From: SHZI01 sp031395645
Lineage (GTDB): Bacteria > Pseudomonadota > Gammaproteobacteria > Steroidobacterales > GCA-2729495
NCBI GenBank assembly: GCA_031395645.1
Contig: JANNJM010000055.1
Coordinates: 1-56,257 of the forward strand
Direction of reading: 5' to 3'
DNA length: 56,257 bases
Shown here piece after piece: positions 16,687 through 25,410 of this stretch. The position numbers and the translations under genes are program-made. The stretch's first letter is position 1. Each line of letters starts with the position of its first letter. Below the pieces are notes generated by a model that saw only the letters and a list, made by a program, of their open reading frames with translations, had not been told where the DNA came from and made no database searches.

Positions 16687-16983
16687 ATGCAGAGTTTCGT
16701 CCGCCTCCTCGCCGTGGTTGTCGCCAGCGCCACCCTGGCCGGCTGTCTGTATGTCAACGCGACCTACCCCCTGGACATCAACATGGACCGCACGCCGCTC
16801 GGCACGAAGGTCGGGCAAGCGACGCGCTATTCGGTGCTCTGGGCCGTCGCCTGGGGCGATGGCGGCACCCAGGCTGCGGCGCGCAATGGCGGGCTGACGA
16901 TCATCCACAACGCCGACACGCATGATGAGGTCTACCTGTTTGGTGCGTTCGCCAGGCGCACGACGATCGTCTATGGCGAGTAA
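16687..16983 (+). CDS. TRL-like lipoprotein (first of a pair)
   Basis: 98 residues with a signal peptide and lipobox TLAGC, so probably a small lipidated envelope protein. The body contains TPLGTKVGQATRYSVLW, then VAWGDGGTQAAARNGGLTII and HNADTHDEVYLFGAF. The pattern of a WGD.G...AA..G.I..I core is that of the TRL-like family, first noted beside tRNA loci and later in many gammaproteobacteria; function is unknown. The stop at 16983 lies inside the next gene, which has the same fold pattern, so the two are probably a tandem duplication. It diverges from rsxC. Confidence 0.75.
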   Translation: MQSFVRLLAVVVASATLAGCLYVNATYPLDINMDRTPLGTKVGQATRYSVLWAVAWGDGGTQAAARNGGLTIIHNADTHDEVYLFGAFARRTTIVYGE

Positions 16984-17368
16984 CCGCGGAGCGATGGGCC
17001 TGCCGCCCCTTGCCGTGCTGCTCGTGGCCGTGCTGCTCGTGGCCGTGTTCCTCGCGGGCTGCGTCGCACAGGGGGCCATCTACTCGCGCACCACGCGGCC
17101 GCTGATGACCAACTTCGACGCGACTCCGGTCGCCGACAGTGGCTCCAGAAGCGATGTGAAGACGGTCGCCTTCTACGTTGACGTCAAATGGGGCGACGGC
17201 GGCATCGGTGCCATCGCGCGTGAGAAGGGCATCGCCGAGATCTACTACGCGGATATCGAGACCATCACGGTACTCCGCTACTGGAAGCAGGAATTCGTGC
17301 GCGTCTACGGGCGGCCGGTCGAAACGCCGCCTGTCAAGGATGCCTTGCCTGCCGCGCCGGCTGACTAG
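16973..17368 (+). CDS. TRL-like lipoprotein (second of a pair)
   Basis: 131 residues if started at ATG 16973, giving an 11-nt overlap with the previous gene; ATG 16994 is an alternative with GGAG only 2 nt upstream. A long hydrophobic signal (LLVAVLLVAVFLAGC) ends in a lipobox. The mature part, with TRPLMTNFDATPV, VAFYVDVKWGDGGIGAIAREKGI and AEIYYADIETITVL, matches the TRL-like family and clearly parallels its neighbour. Two near-identical LLVAV units lie in the signal peptide. The 3' end overlaps the convergent dehydratase gene by 4 nt. Role unknown. Confidence 0.72.
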   Translation: MASNRGAMGLPPLAVLLVAVLLVAVFLAGCVAQGAIYSRTTRPLMTNFDATPVADSGSRSDVKTVAFYVDVKWGDGGIGAIAREKGIAEIYYADIETITVLRYWKQEFVRVYGRPVETPPVKDALPAAPAD

Positions 17369-18354
17369 CCGGCTCCGGGAGTCTGTCCACCGAGCACCTG
17401 GAGCAGCCGCTCACGCTCGATGTTCCCGCCACTCAGGATGAGCGCGACATTCCGCATCGCCATCCGATCGTGCTCCTGCAGGAGGGCAGCCAGCGGCGCC
17501 GCACCGGCCCCTTCCGCGATCTGGTGCGTAGCGTCGTAATAGGCGCGCATGGCGTCGGCAATCTCGTCTTCACTGACCGTAACGATGCGCGCCGCACCCC
17601 TGCAGATGGCAACGACCGCCGCCGCATTGGGCTCGCGCGTGGCGATGCCGTCAGCAAAGGTTTTCGCCGCCGCAGTTGGCACCGGTCGTCCGGCGGTAAA
17701 CGAGAGCGCTGTCGCCGGCGCATTGACCGCGCACACGCCAATGATTTCCGTTTTCAGGCCGAGCAGGTCTCGTGCTGCAATCAGCCCACAGATTCCCGAG
17801 CCCATGCCCACTGCGACGTACACGGCTTCGAGATCCGCGACCGCACGAAACAGCTCGAGTGCGTAGCTCGCAACGCCGGCGACGAGGTCCCTGTGGAACG
17901 ACGGCACAAAGTGCAGGCCCTGCGCTCCAGCGACCCGCTGCGCTTCGTGCCGGGCCTCGTCGAAGTCCCTGCCGTATTCCACGACGGTGGCTCCAAAGGA
18001 CGCCATCGCGGCGTTTTGATCGGGGGAATTGCCGAACGGCACGTAGATGGTGGCGGGGATGCCTGCCCGCGCGGCGGCAAACGAGATGGATTGCCCGTGG
18101 TTGCCGCGGGTTGCCGTCACAATGCCCGGGGGTCTGCGTCCTGAACGGACGAGGTGATCGAGGTACACGATGCCACCGCGAACCTTGAAGGCACCGGTTG
18201 GCGTGTGATTTTCGTGCTTGACCCACACCGTACAGCCGGCCCTGTGACGGAGCTTGGGCCAGTCGTACTGGGGAGTGGGCCGGATGACGCCGTAGACGAG
18301 CCTTGCGGCCTCTTCCAGCTCGCTCAGGTCGAAAGGGGCGTCGCTGCGCTGCAT
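17365..18354 (-). CDS. PLP-dependent threonine/serine dehydratase-like enzyme
   Basis: 329 residues, fold type II PLP enzyme. The Schiff-base lysine is in TGAFKVRGG, the cofactor phosphate loop is VGMGSGICGL, and the serine/glycine motif LSGGNIE sits near the C-terminus. TATRGNHGQSISFAAARAGI is the substrate-binding asparagine loop. It resembles catabolic threonine dehydratases and related enzymes that eliminate water and ammonia from hydroxy-amino acids (including EutB of hydroxyectoine breakdown); there is no regulatory ACT domain, unlike biosynthetic IlvA. No ectoine or isoleucine genes flank it, so the substrate is open. It converges on the TRL-like pair with a 4-nt overlap. Confidence 0.85.
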   Translation of the reverse strand: MQRSDAPFDLSELEEAARLVYGVIRPTPQYDWPKLRHRAGCTVWVKHENHTPTGAFKVRGGIVYLDHLVRSGRRPPGIVTATRGNHGQSISFAAARAGIPATIYVPFGNSPDQNAAMASFGATVVEYGRDFDEARHEAQRVAGAQGLHFVPSFHRDLVAGVASYALELFRAVADLEAVYVAVGMGSGICGLIAARDLLGLKTEIIGVCAVNAPATALSFTAGRPVPTAAAKTFADGIATREPNAAAVVAICRGAARIVTVSEDEIADAMRAYYDATHQIAEGAGAAPLAALLQEHDRMAMRNVALILSGGNIERERLLQVLGGQTPGAG

Positions 18355-18509
18355 CGGGTCGGATCCGGTACCGCGTGGATAGCGGACATCATAGCGATTT
18401 GAACGGCTGGTAACCCGTGCTGATCACAGGCCGGTCATGCTGAACGCCGGAGGGTGATACGCGTGTCGTCCTGGGTCACTATCGGGGCGATCTGCGGGAA
18501 GCACGCACC

Positions 18510-19238
18510 ATGTTGTCGATCGGGTTTTTGATCATTGCAGTCATCGATTTCGCCCTGTTGGTCTGGGCGGTGAAGCTTTGCCTGCGGTATCGGACCAACG
18601 GCCTGATTTTTGCCACGCTTCCACTCTTGCTGTTGTGGTACGACAATTTCGTCATTGGAATTGGCGGCACCCTTGGTCAGGGCGATCTGCTGATCGGCCT
18701 GAACTATGTGCGCTTCTACGCGCACTACATCGGCCTGCCCATGACATTCATTGGCCTTGGGGCCATGGCGCGCGAGGCCGACTTTTCCTGGGCGAAAAAG
18801 CCATGGGTGATGGCCGTCTATTGCCTGATTGCGGTGTTCTTCATCGTCGAGGATATCCTGAAGTTTCAGGCCGAGGGTTTTTACCCTTCGTGTTTCGCTG
18901 ACACACTGCGCTATACAACCCGCGTAACGGAATTCACGGCATGTACTCCGGATGCGGAGCTGGTCGGCAATTCCGTACTGCCGTTCGCGGCATTCACGTT
19001 AACCGCATTCAACATTGGCTTCGGCATTCTCCTGTGGCTGAAGCGCGGCTGGAAATGGCTGGTGGTGGCGTCAGTGGGTGCGCTGGGATTCTTTGCGGCG
19101 CCATTCTCATCGACCGGTGGCATTTTCTCGAATCTTGGTGAGCCCATTATCAGCGGCGTCATCATCCTGACCGGTGCGCACATCGCCAGGACATATGTGT
19201 ACAAGGACCGACTGCCGCCAGGACAGATTGCCGGGTAG
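18510..19238 (+). CDS. Hypothetical integral membrane protein, about seven helices
   Basis: 242 residues from ATG 18510; GGGA lies about 11 nt upstream, a weak site. About seven hydrophobic segments are spread evenly, e.g. LSIGFLIIAVIDFALLVWAV near the N-terminus, GLIFATLPLLLLWYDNFVIG, and WLVVASVGALGFFAAPF. One loop between helices 4 and 5 has two cysteines (YPSCFADT, FTACTPD) that could form an extracytoplasmic disulfide. I do not recognise the family; the size and topology recall seven-helix receptors or transport subunits without a diagnostic motif. No lysine suited to retinal binding is apparent. It stands alone between two minus-strand genes. Confidence 0.6.
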   Translation: MLSIGFLIIAVIDFALLVWAVKLCLRYRTNGLIFATLPLLLLWYDNFVIGIGGTLGQGDLLIGLNYVRFYAHYIGLPMTFIGLGAMAREADFSWAKKPWVMAVYCLIAVFFIVEDILKFQAEGFYPSCFADTLRYTTRVTEFTACTPDAELVGNSVLPFAAFTLTAFNIGFGILLWLKRGWKWLVVASVGALGFFAAPFSSTGGIFSNLGEPIISGVIILTGAHIARTYVYKDRLPPGQIAG

Positions 19239-19284
19239 ACGTCGAGCCAGGCACACGCCCGTGATCGACTATCCCTGCTACCGC

Positions 19285-20124
19285 TCAGCCTCCGGTGAGC
19301 ATCGGATCAATGGCAGCAGAAAACGATTCGTACGGCAGTGCGCCCACCAGCGGTACTACGTCGACGAGCTTGTCGCCCTGGATACGCCCGATGAAAAAAC
19401 TGGGCGTGCCGGACACGCCGAGACTGCCCGCATAGTCGACGTCGTCCTGGATGCGCTGTGCGTTGGCGGCGTCCTTGATGCACAGCTCGAAACGGGTCAT
19501 GTCCAGTCTGCTGTCCCCGGCCAGCTTCGTGTACAGCGCCGGACTCAGCGCCTGGTGCGAGGCAAACAGGCCGGCCCGCATGGCTTCGTACGCGCCCTGA
19601 TCGGCCGCACAGGTGGCAGCCAGTGCGGCGCCCCGGGCGTTGGCGTGAAACGCCAGCGGAAAGTTTCGACTGATGATCTTTACGGTGCCCTTGTCGATGT
19701 AGTTGCTCTTCAGTTGGGGTAACACGCTCTTGTTGAAGCGATCGCAAAACGGACACTCATAATCGGTAAATTCGACAATCGCCAGTTTCGCGCTGGCCGA
19801 GCCAAGCACCACGCTGGTCCTGGCCAGTCGCACTTCGGTGACGACTGGCGCCGGTGGCGCGGCTGGCGGCACCTGTGCGACGGCGCCGGTTCCGGCACGC
19901 ACGCCTGCGATCTCCTTGCGCAACTCCGCGACGTCGCCACTCAAGTCGCGAATCTCGCGTCGGGCCGCTTCGAGCGTCGCCAGGATGGCGGTGTACTCGG
20001 TAACGTGGCCGCCGGATTCAGTCCGGGGCGCGACACTGCAACCCACCAGCAGCAGGCCCGTGGTTGCAACGGACAGCACGCGCATCAGCAGGAAAGAAAA
20101 AGATCGGATTAACTTAATCATCAT
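19285..20124 (-). CDS. DsbA-family thiol-disulfide oxidoreductase lipoprotein
   Basis: 279 residues from ATG 20124 (a second ATG follows). A signal peptide with lipobox LLVGC suggests outer- or inner-membrane lipidation. A short coiled-coil region (about residues 50-80, ILATLEAARREIRDLSGDVA) and a Pro/Ala linker precede a DsbA-like thioredoxin domain (about 105-275). Its active site is ECPFCDRF, and the cis-proline loop is SGTPSFF. Such proteins oxidise or isomerise disulfides in the periplasm. It is divergent from, and only 114 nt away from, the 1062-residue cysteine-rich protein gene, which makes a dedicated folding role attractive, though this is inference. CPFC with downstream SGTP resembles the BdbD/Com1-type subgroup rather than classic DsbA (CPHC). 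Confidence 0.85.
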   Translation of the reverse strand: MMIKLIRSFSFLLMRVLSVATTGLLLVGCSVAPRTESGGHVTEYTAILATLEAARREIRDLSGDVAELRKEIAGVRAGTGAVAQVPPAAPPAPVVTEVRLARTSVVLGSASAKLAIVEFTDYECPFCDRFNKSVLPQLKSNYIDKGTVKIISRNFPLAFHANARGAALAATCAADQGAYEAMRAGLFASHQALSPALYTKLAGDSRLDMTRFELCIKDAANAQRIQDDVDYAGSLGVSGTPSFFIGRIQGDKLVDVVPLVGALPYESFSAAIDPMLTGG

Positions 20125-20238
20125 CAAGGAGAAATCCTCACCGGGATGGGCGAGTGCCATCCATCTGCCCATGGTTGCACATGCAGACGTTCTGGCGCAC
20201 TGTCGGGCTGGCGGGTAGCAGTCCGGGGGGATGTCGCC

Positions 20239-23200
20239 GTGCGGTTCAGTTTCCTGTCCCTGATCCTGATTCTCGCCGGCGCCACCGTGCTGGTGCCGAA
20301 TGAAGCCTCGGCGGTTGCGTGCGGGATATTGCTCCCGGCCTGCCCCCCCACCCAGTACTGCGACGGGGTTCCCTTCAATTCCCAGTGCCAGAATCGCGGC
20401 GGCTCGACGGATTCCTGCACCGGTCTCGGCCAGGGCACCTGCCTCGCCGGCCTGGTCTGTGACACTTCAGGCGAATGCAGGCAAGTGCGCCCGGCGCTCG
20501 GCGAAGTCTGCGGCGCGGCGGTTTGTCAGGATGGGCTGGCCTGCATCAACAGCCGTTGCACGACTATTCCGGGTGTCGGGGATACCTGCGGCGTGGGTCT
20601 GGCGATCCCGCCCACGCGCGGCAACTGCGGCCCTGGCCTGCTCTGCGATTACAGCAATGGGCTGCTGTCGCCGCTCATTTGCCGCAACGATCCCCCGCAA
20701 GCCGGCCAGACCTGCGGCGTGCTGGCGCCCTGCGCGAGTAACCTGACCTGCTTCAATTCCAAGTGCGAGGCGCCGCGGGCCGCGGGCCAGACCTGCGATG
20801 CGACCGTGGCGAACAACTGCCAGGCCGGACTCCTGTGCGAGGGCACACCGACGGCCATCTGTCGTTCGCCTGGAGTTGCAGGAGCAGTCTGCGGTGTCGG
20901 CTTGTCGTGCGCGAGCGGACTGGTGTGCGACGTGTCGGGCGTGTGCCGCAATAACCCACCGACACAGGGCCAGCCTTGCGGCGGAAGCGTGATCTGCGCG
21001 AGTCCCTACGCCTGCAACGCGCTGGTCGGCGGTACCTGCCAGGCCAGACGGTTGGTCGGGCAGTTTTGCGCCGGCGTGGTCGGGGTCAATACACAGGCCA
21101 ACTGCAGTGCCGGGCTGATCTGCGATGGCGGCGACTTCATCTGCCGCAACAATCCCCCGAAGGCTGGCCAGACCTGCGGGGTACTGGTGCCCTGCGAGAG
21201 CGGCCTGACCTGTTTCAATGCCAAGTGCGAGTTGCCGCGGGCAGCAGGCCAGACCTGTGATGCGACTGTGGCGAACAGCTGCCAGGCCGGACTCCTGTGC
21301 GAGGGCACACCGACGGCCATCTGTCGTTCGCCCGGAATTGCCGGAGCAGTCTGCGGTGTCGGCTTGTCGTGCGCGAACGGGCTGGTGTGCGACGTGTCGG
21401 GCGTGTGCCGCAATGACCCACCGACGCAGGGCCAGCCTTGCGGCGCAGCCGTGACCTGCGCCAGTCCCCTCGCCTGCAACGCGGTGGTCGGCGGAACCTG
21501 CCAGGCCAGACGGTCGCTCGGGGAGTCTTGCGCCGGCTTGCCCGCCATCAATATGCAGGCGAACTGCAACGACGGGCTGATCTGCGATGGCGGCGACTTC
21601 AAATGTCGCAACAATCCCCCCCGGCTCGGCCAGACCTGCGGCGCGTTGGTGCCGTGCGATGCCAGTCTCGATCTCGTTTGCGTTGCTGCTGTCTGTGCGG
21701 CGCGCGGCGGTGTCAACGAAGCCTGCACCGGCATCGGCAATGCCACCTGCAAGAGCGGACTGGTGTGTGATCTCGGTTCGGGAAAATGCCGGAATGACCC
21801 GCCGCTACGGGGCGAGGCCTGTGGCGGACTCGTCGGATGCGCAGCGCCGCTCAAGTGCCACCAGGGGACGTGCACCGATCAGCGTGCCGTCGGGCAGATT
21901 TGCGAAGGCCTGTTCCGGGGTAACTGCGTCGAAAACGCGGCTTGCATTAATCACATCGAGAATAACGCGTTGGTTCCGCGGTGTTTCCCCGAGGACGGCG
22001 TCGTCGTAGACGATGTGGTCTGCAGGGCTTTCTATTCTCCCGCGTTGTCCAGTCTTGCGAGGTCATCCGGGGCGGCGCAGACCTACGGCTATGGCGTCTC
22101 GCTCATTGGCATTGGGGCCTTGACCACCTCCTCGGGCATTGCCTACGGGCCGCAGGGGGAGTTCGGCTGCCTGATCGAGGTCTGTGCCGGATTCGAGAGC
22201 GACATTGGGGTCAGCGCGTCCGTGTGCGCCGGGATTAGCGAACAATTTGCCAATATCGCCGGACAGTCCCTCAAAGTCGTTTCCAGCGTTGACTTTCCGA
22301 TTCCCTTGTTGCCAACGATTGGAGTCGGCACTGCAATAAACACCAGCCTGACTGGAGAATTTCAGAGCTTGGATACCTGCCTTCAGGTTGGCGTGGGCGC
22401 CAGCCCGCTGCCGCTCACGGTTGGCGCGTATCAGTGCGAAACATTCATGAATATTCAGGCCACCGATCTGGATTCCAATGGCGACGGTCTCGCGGATTAC
22501 CGCGCATTGCAGCTCGGCCTGAAGCCCCTGGCCCCGGCGGGCGATACGGATGGCGACGGCAGCAACGACTTCAATGAACTGTTCGATGTAGATTTTCCGC
22601 GCGACTCCGATAGCGACGGAGTTATCGATGCGCTGGAGCCGGGTGGTGATGCGTCAAACAACAAAAAGGCCACCAATGTACCCTTGCCTGATCGCAAGTC
22701 CGTTTCCCTGACGATTCTGGGATCAAACGGCTTGTGGCTGAGGAAAGTGGCGGGCAGTGAGGTAATGGCCACGTTCCCGGACGCGGCGTTTCCGCTCGGC
22801 GCCGTCAGTTTCCAGGCCGGAACGTCCGTGGGTGGCACACTCGAGTTGAGTCTGGATTTCCGCGAGGACCTGCCGCTGTGTCCTGCCGTGTTCAGTCTCG
22901 ACTACGAAGGCCAGCTGAACCCGCTGCCGGCTTCAGCCTGGAGTCAGCCCGGTCCGAGGACCGTCACAATCGATTTGCCGGATGGCACCGAACCCTTCGA
23001 TCTGGACAACTTCGCCGGTAGTGTCACCAACAACATCGTGGTCGGCGCGCTCACGGCAGACAGTAACGGCAACTACCTGCCCGATGCCTGCGAAGTACTC
23101 GACGACGGTGATGGTGACGGCGCGATCGATGCAGCGGATAACTGCCTGCTGGTGCCGAACCCGACCCAGCTCGACGCCGATGCTGACGGTTACGGCAACG

Positions 23201-23427
23201 CCTGCGACGCGGACGTGAACAACAGCGGGACGGTCACGACCGCCGACTTCGGCATCCTGCGCTCGGTGCTCAACCAGGCCGCGGGATCGAGCGCCAACGC
23301 CGCGGCCGCCGACCTGAATGGCAGCGGGACGGTCACGGTGGCTGACTTCGCCATACTGCGGTCCAGGCTCAATTCGGCGCCGGGGCCTTCGGGGCGGGCT
23401 TGCGCTGGAACTGTTCCGTGCCCTTAG
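20239..23427 (+). CDS. Large secreted cysteine-rich repeat protein with TSP3-like and dockerin-like C-terminus
   Basis: 1062 residues. I choose GTG 20239, which follows GGGGGG by about 8 nt and begins directly with a signal peptide (LILILAGATVLVPNEASA); the open frame continues to ATG 20146. Residues about 30-585 are Dickkopf-like cysteine-rich repeats of the form C..GL.C....G.CR..P..GQ.CG. They include an exact 462-bp (154-residue) unit repeated in tandem. A non-repetitive beta-rich middle follows. Calcium-loop segments (DSNGDG, DTDGDG, DSDSDG) start near residue 744. The C-terminus has TSP3-like loops, then two dockerin-like loops, DVNNSGTVTTADF and DLNGSGTVTVADF, and a terminal cysteine pair. 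The RCC1 protein at 26406 shares this end. It is probably a surface or extracellular adhesion or scaffold protein; function unknown. Confidence 0.8.
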   Translation: MRFSFLSLILILAGATVLVPNEASAVACGILLPACPPTQYCDGVPFNSQCQNRGGSTDSCTGLGQGTCLAGLVCDTSGECRQVRPALGEVCGAAVCQDGLACINSRCTTIPGVGDTCGVGLAIPPTRGNCGPGLLCDYSNGLLSPLICRNDPPQAGQTCGVLAPCASNLTCFNSKCEAPRAAGQTCDATVANNCQAGLLCEGTPTAICRSPGVAGAVCGVGLSCASGLVCDVSGVCRNNPPTQGQPCGGSVICASPYACNALVGGTCQARRLVGQFCAGVVGVNTQANCSAGLICDGGDFICRNNPPKAGQTCGVLVPCESGLTCFNAKCELPRAAGQTCDATVANSCQAGLLCEGTPTAICRSPGIAGAVCGVGLSCANGLVCDVSGVCRNDPPTQGQPCGAAVTCASPLACNAVVGGTCQARRSLGESCAGLPAINMQANCNDGLICDGGDFKCRNNPPRLGQTCGALVPCDASLDLVCVAAVCAARGGVNEACTGIGNATCKSGLVCDLGSGKCRNDPPLRGEACGGLVGCAAPLKCHQGTCTDQRAVGQICEGLFRGNCVENAACINHIENNALVPRCFPEDGVVVDDVVCRAFYSPALSSLARSSGAAQTYGYGVSLIGIGALTTSSGIAYGPQGEFGCLIEVCAGFESDIGVSASVCAGISEQFANIAGQSLKVVSSVDFPIPLLPTIGVGTAINTSLTGEFQSLDTCLQVGVGASPLPLTVGAYQCETFMNIQATDLDSNGDGLADYRALQLGLKPLAPAGDTDGDGSNDFNELFDVDFPRDSDSDGVIDALEPGGDASNNKKATNVPLPDRKSVSLTILGSNGLWLRKVAGSEVMATFPDAAFPLGAVSFQAGTSVGGTLELSLDFREDLPLCPAVFSLDYEGQLNPLPASAWSQPGPRTVTIDLPDGTEPFDLDNFAGSVTNNIVVGALTADSNGNYLPDACEVLDDGDGDGAIDAADNCLLVPNPTQLDADADGYGNACDADVNNSGTVTTADFGILRSVLNQAAGSSANAAAADLNGSGTVTVADFAILRSRLNSAPGPSGRACAGTVPCP
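20704..21627 (+). repeat. Tandem 462-bp repeat inside the cysteine-rich gene
   Basis: The unit beginning GGCCAGACCTGCGG starts at 20704, again at 21166 and again at 21628, each exactly 462 bp (154 codons) apart. The first two units are nearly identical over long stretches at the DNA level, so the duplication is recent; the third copy diverges quickly. The spacing preserves the reading frame and the cysteine pattern. Confidence 0.9.
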
Positions 23428-23563
23428 TCGGCGCAGCGGCGCGCCACCAGGCGATGGGCTGGGCGCAGCGCCCCAGGCGGGTGTTCAAGCTCGACCTGCA
23501 GAGCTGCGAAGGTTGAGGCCTGGAGCGGCCGTCGCGGGCATACAATCCGGCTGCCACCCACAC

Positions 23564-23571
23564 GGAGGTGA
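23564..23571 (+). promoter_or_regulatory. Strong ribosome-binding site for the sialidase/thioredoxin gene, with a TACAAT upstream
   Basis: GGAGGTGA lies 6 nt before ATG 23578 and fixes that start. TACAAT at 23541-23546 is a plausible -10 hexamer; no -35 at the usual distance is evident (TTGAGG lies 22 nt upstream). Confidence 0.6.
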
Positions 23572-23577
23572 GAAGCC

Positions 23578-25320
23578 ATGCCCAGCGCCCGCCACGTCCT
23601 GCCGTACCTCGTCCTCTTCCTCCTAGCGAAACTTGCCGCCGCGGCAGACCTCGTCACCGTAAGCCCTGTCGGCCGCAAGGCCATGGCGCCGGAGATCGCC
23701 GTCGGCGCGGACGGCGCCGTCAACCTTATCTGGATCGAGCGCACGTCGCAGGGCGAGGCGCTTGCCGCGGCCGGGGCCGCCAGCAAGGAAGGTCACACGC
23801 ATCTCGCCGAGACCGACCTCTGGTACGCGCGCGCCACGGACGGCGGCAGGACCTTCAGCGCGCCAGTGCGCGTCAACACCGGGATCGGCGCCGTGTGGGG
23901 CTTCCCGGTGAGCAAGCCGCGGGTGCTCGTGTCGCGGGATGGTACGGTGCATGTGTTCTATCCGGGCAACAGCGTCGTCGCGAAGACGGGCAAGCCCATC
24001 GTGCTGCCGATGTACACGCGCTCGACGGACCAGGGCCGCACGTTCGCCCCGGCGCGCGTGCTGGGTGCCGTTCCGGCCAGCGACAACAGCGAGGTCGTCA
24101 GCGGTGGCCTCGCCAATGCGGAGTGCTTCGGCACTCTCGCCATCGACGACGCCGGCGGTGTGTACGCCTACTGGATCGACACGCGGGACATGGGCCCCCA
24201 GAGCAAGAACGGCAAGATCTTCTCCGCGGTGTCGCTCGACAACGGCGCGACCTTTAGCCGCGATTTCGAGGTGTTGCCGGCCGACGCCTGCCCCTGCTGC
24301 CAGATCACCGCGACGACGCAGGGCGGGAAGATCTACATGGGCTCGCGTCAGGTGAGTCCGGAGGGCCAGCGTGACAGCGTGATCGCAGTCTCAGCCGACC
24401 GCGGCCGCAGCTTCCAGCCGCGGGTACGCTGGGGAGGTGCGCGCTGGACGATCGAGGGCTGCCCGCTGAAGGCCAACGCCATCGCCGTGGACGGAGCGAA
24501 CGTCTACACGGCTGCCTTCAACGGCGGTGCTGCCGCCCAGGGCGCATGGTTCTCGCGCTCCACCGACGGTGGCCGGAGCTTCGACGCCGCGATACCACTG
24601 CATGCGGCCGCGGCGGTCTCGGACGCGCCGGTACTTGCCATCGTCGACGGCGCACTGGTCGCGGCCTGGCACGCGAAGACGGGTGACGAGCGGCGGATCT
24701 GGATGAGTGTGTCGCGCGACCGCGGCGCGAGCTTCAGCGCGCCTTTGGAAATCCCGGCACCGGCGGGCACTGGCATCTATCCGGTCGTGGCGGCGCATGG
24801 CGGTGGCGTGCACGTCGCCTGGCAGCAGGCCGACGCCATCGTGACACGGCACGTGGCGCTCACCGAACTCGCGCCAGTGGCGGCCGCCGCCCGCGCGGTG
24901 ACACCGGAGGCCTTCGGCCACGAACTGGCCGCGCTGCGCGGACAGGTCGTCATGCTGAATGTCTGGGCGACGTGGTGCTCGCCCTGCCTGCGGGAGATAT
25001 CGGACCTGCTCGCGGTCGAAGCGGAACTCGCTCCCCGGGGCTTCGCGCTCCTTGGGCTCTCCGTGGACGACGCGGCCGAGACGCCGCGCGTGGACGAACT
25101 CCGCCGGAAAAATTTCCCCGGCTTCCGAACACTGGTCCGCGACGCGCCGGACATGGATGCCGCGGTGAGCGTGGTGGACCGCGCCTGGAACGAGGTCGTG
25201 CCGACCACCTACTTCATCGGCCGCGACGGGCGCGTGCTCGCGCGGATCCAGGGCAAGAAGAGCCGGGAGGAATTCCACGCGGCGGCGCTGGCGGCGCTTG
25301 CAGCCCCGGACGCGCCCTGA
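23578..25320 (+). CDS. Sialidase-like beta-propeller fused to a TlpA-type thioredoxin domain
   Basis: 580 residues with a signal peptide (YLVLFLLAKLAAAADL). Residues about 25-425 form a sialidase/BNR-type propeller with several Asp-box-like motifs (STDQGRTF, SLDNGATF, STDGGRSF, SRDRGASF) and a CPCC motif near residue 238. Residues about 440-575 are a thioredoxin-fold domain of the TlpA/ResA kind, with NVWATWCSPC (first Cys near residue 467) and cis-proline loop VVPTTYF. The catalytic arginine triad and Asp of true sialidases are not obvious, so it may be a binding or structural propeller. The thioredoxin part probably reduces or shuffles disulfides outside the cytoplasm. The gene lies 150 nt after the cysteine-rich protein on the same strand. 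The fusion and its setting suggest work on cysteine-rich exported proteins; that is inference. Confidence 0.85.
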   Translation: MPSARHVLPYLVLFLLAKLAAAADLVTVSPVGRKAMAPEIAVGADGAVNLIWIERTSQGEALAAAGAASKEGHTHLAETDLWYARATDGGRTFSAPVRVNTGIGAVWGFPVSKPRVLVSRDGTVHVFYPGNSVVAKTGKPIVLPMYTRSTDQGRTFAPARVLGAVPASDNSEVVSGGLANAECFGTLAIDDAGGVYAYWIDTRDMGPQSKNGKIFSAVSLDNGATFSRDFEVLPADACPCCQITATTQGGKIYMGSRQVSPEGQRDSVIAVSADRGRSFQPRVRWGGARWTIEGCPLKANAIAVDGANVYTAAFNGGAAAQGAWFSRSTDGGRSFDAAIPLHAAAAVSDAPVLAIVDGALVAAWHAKTGDERRIWMSVSRDRGASFSAPLEIPAPAGTGIYPVVAAHGGGVHVAWQQADAIVTRHVALTELAPVAAAARAVTPEAFGHELAALRGQVVMLNVWATWCSPCLREISDLLAVEAELAPRGFALLGLSVDDAAETPRVDELRRKNFPGFRTLVRDAPDMDAAVSVVDRAWNEVVPTTYFIGRDGRVLARIQGKKSREEFHAAALAALAAPDAP

Positions 25321-25410
25321 GAGGGCTGCCAGCCCTGGTTCGGACCGAAGGCATTGGGTGCACCTGACCCGGTATCACGGGTGTTGGTGCCGTATACCGA
25401 TCGCCGGCCG

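Noticed and set aside
20704..21627. CRISPR-like array
   Set aside because: The repeats are 462 bp, contiguous, in frame and coding; there are no spacers.
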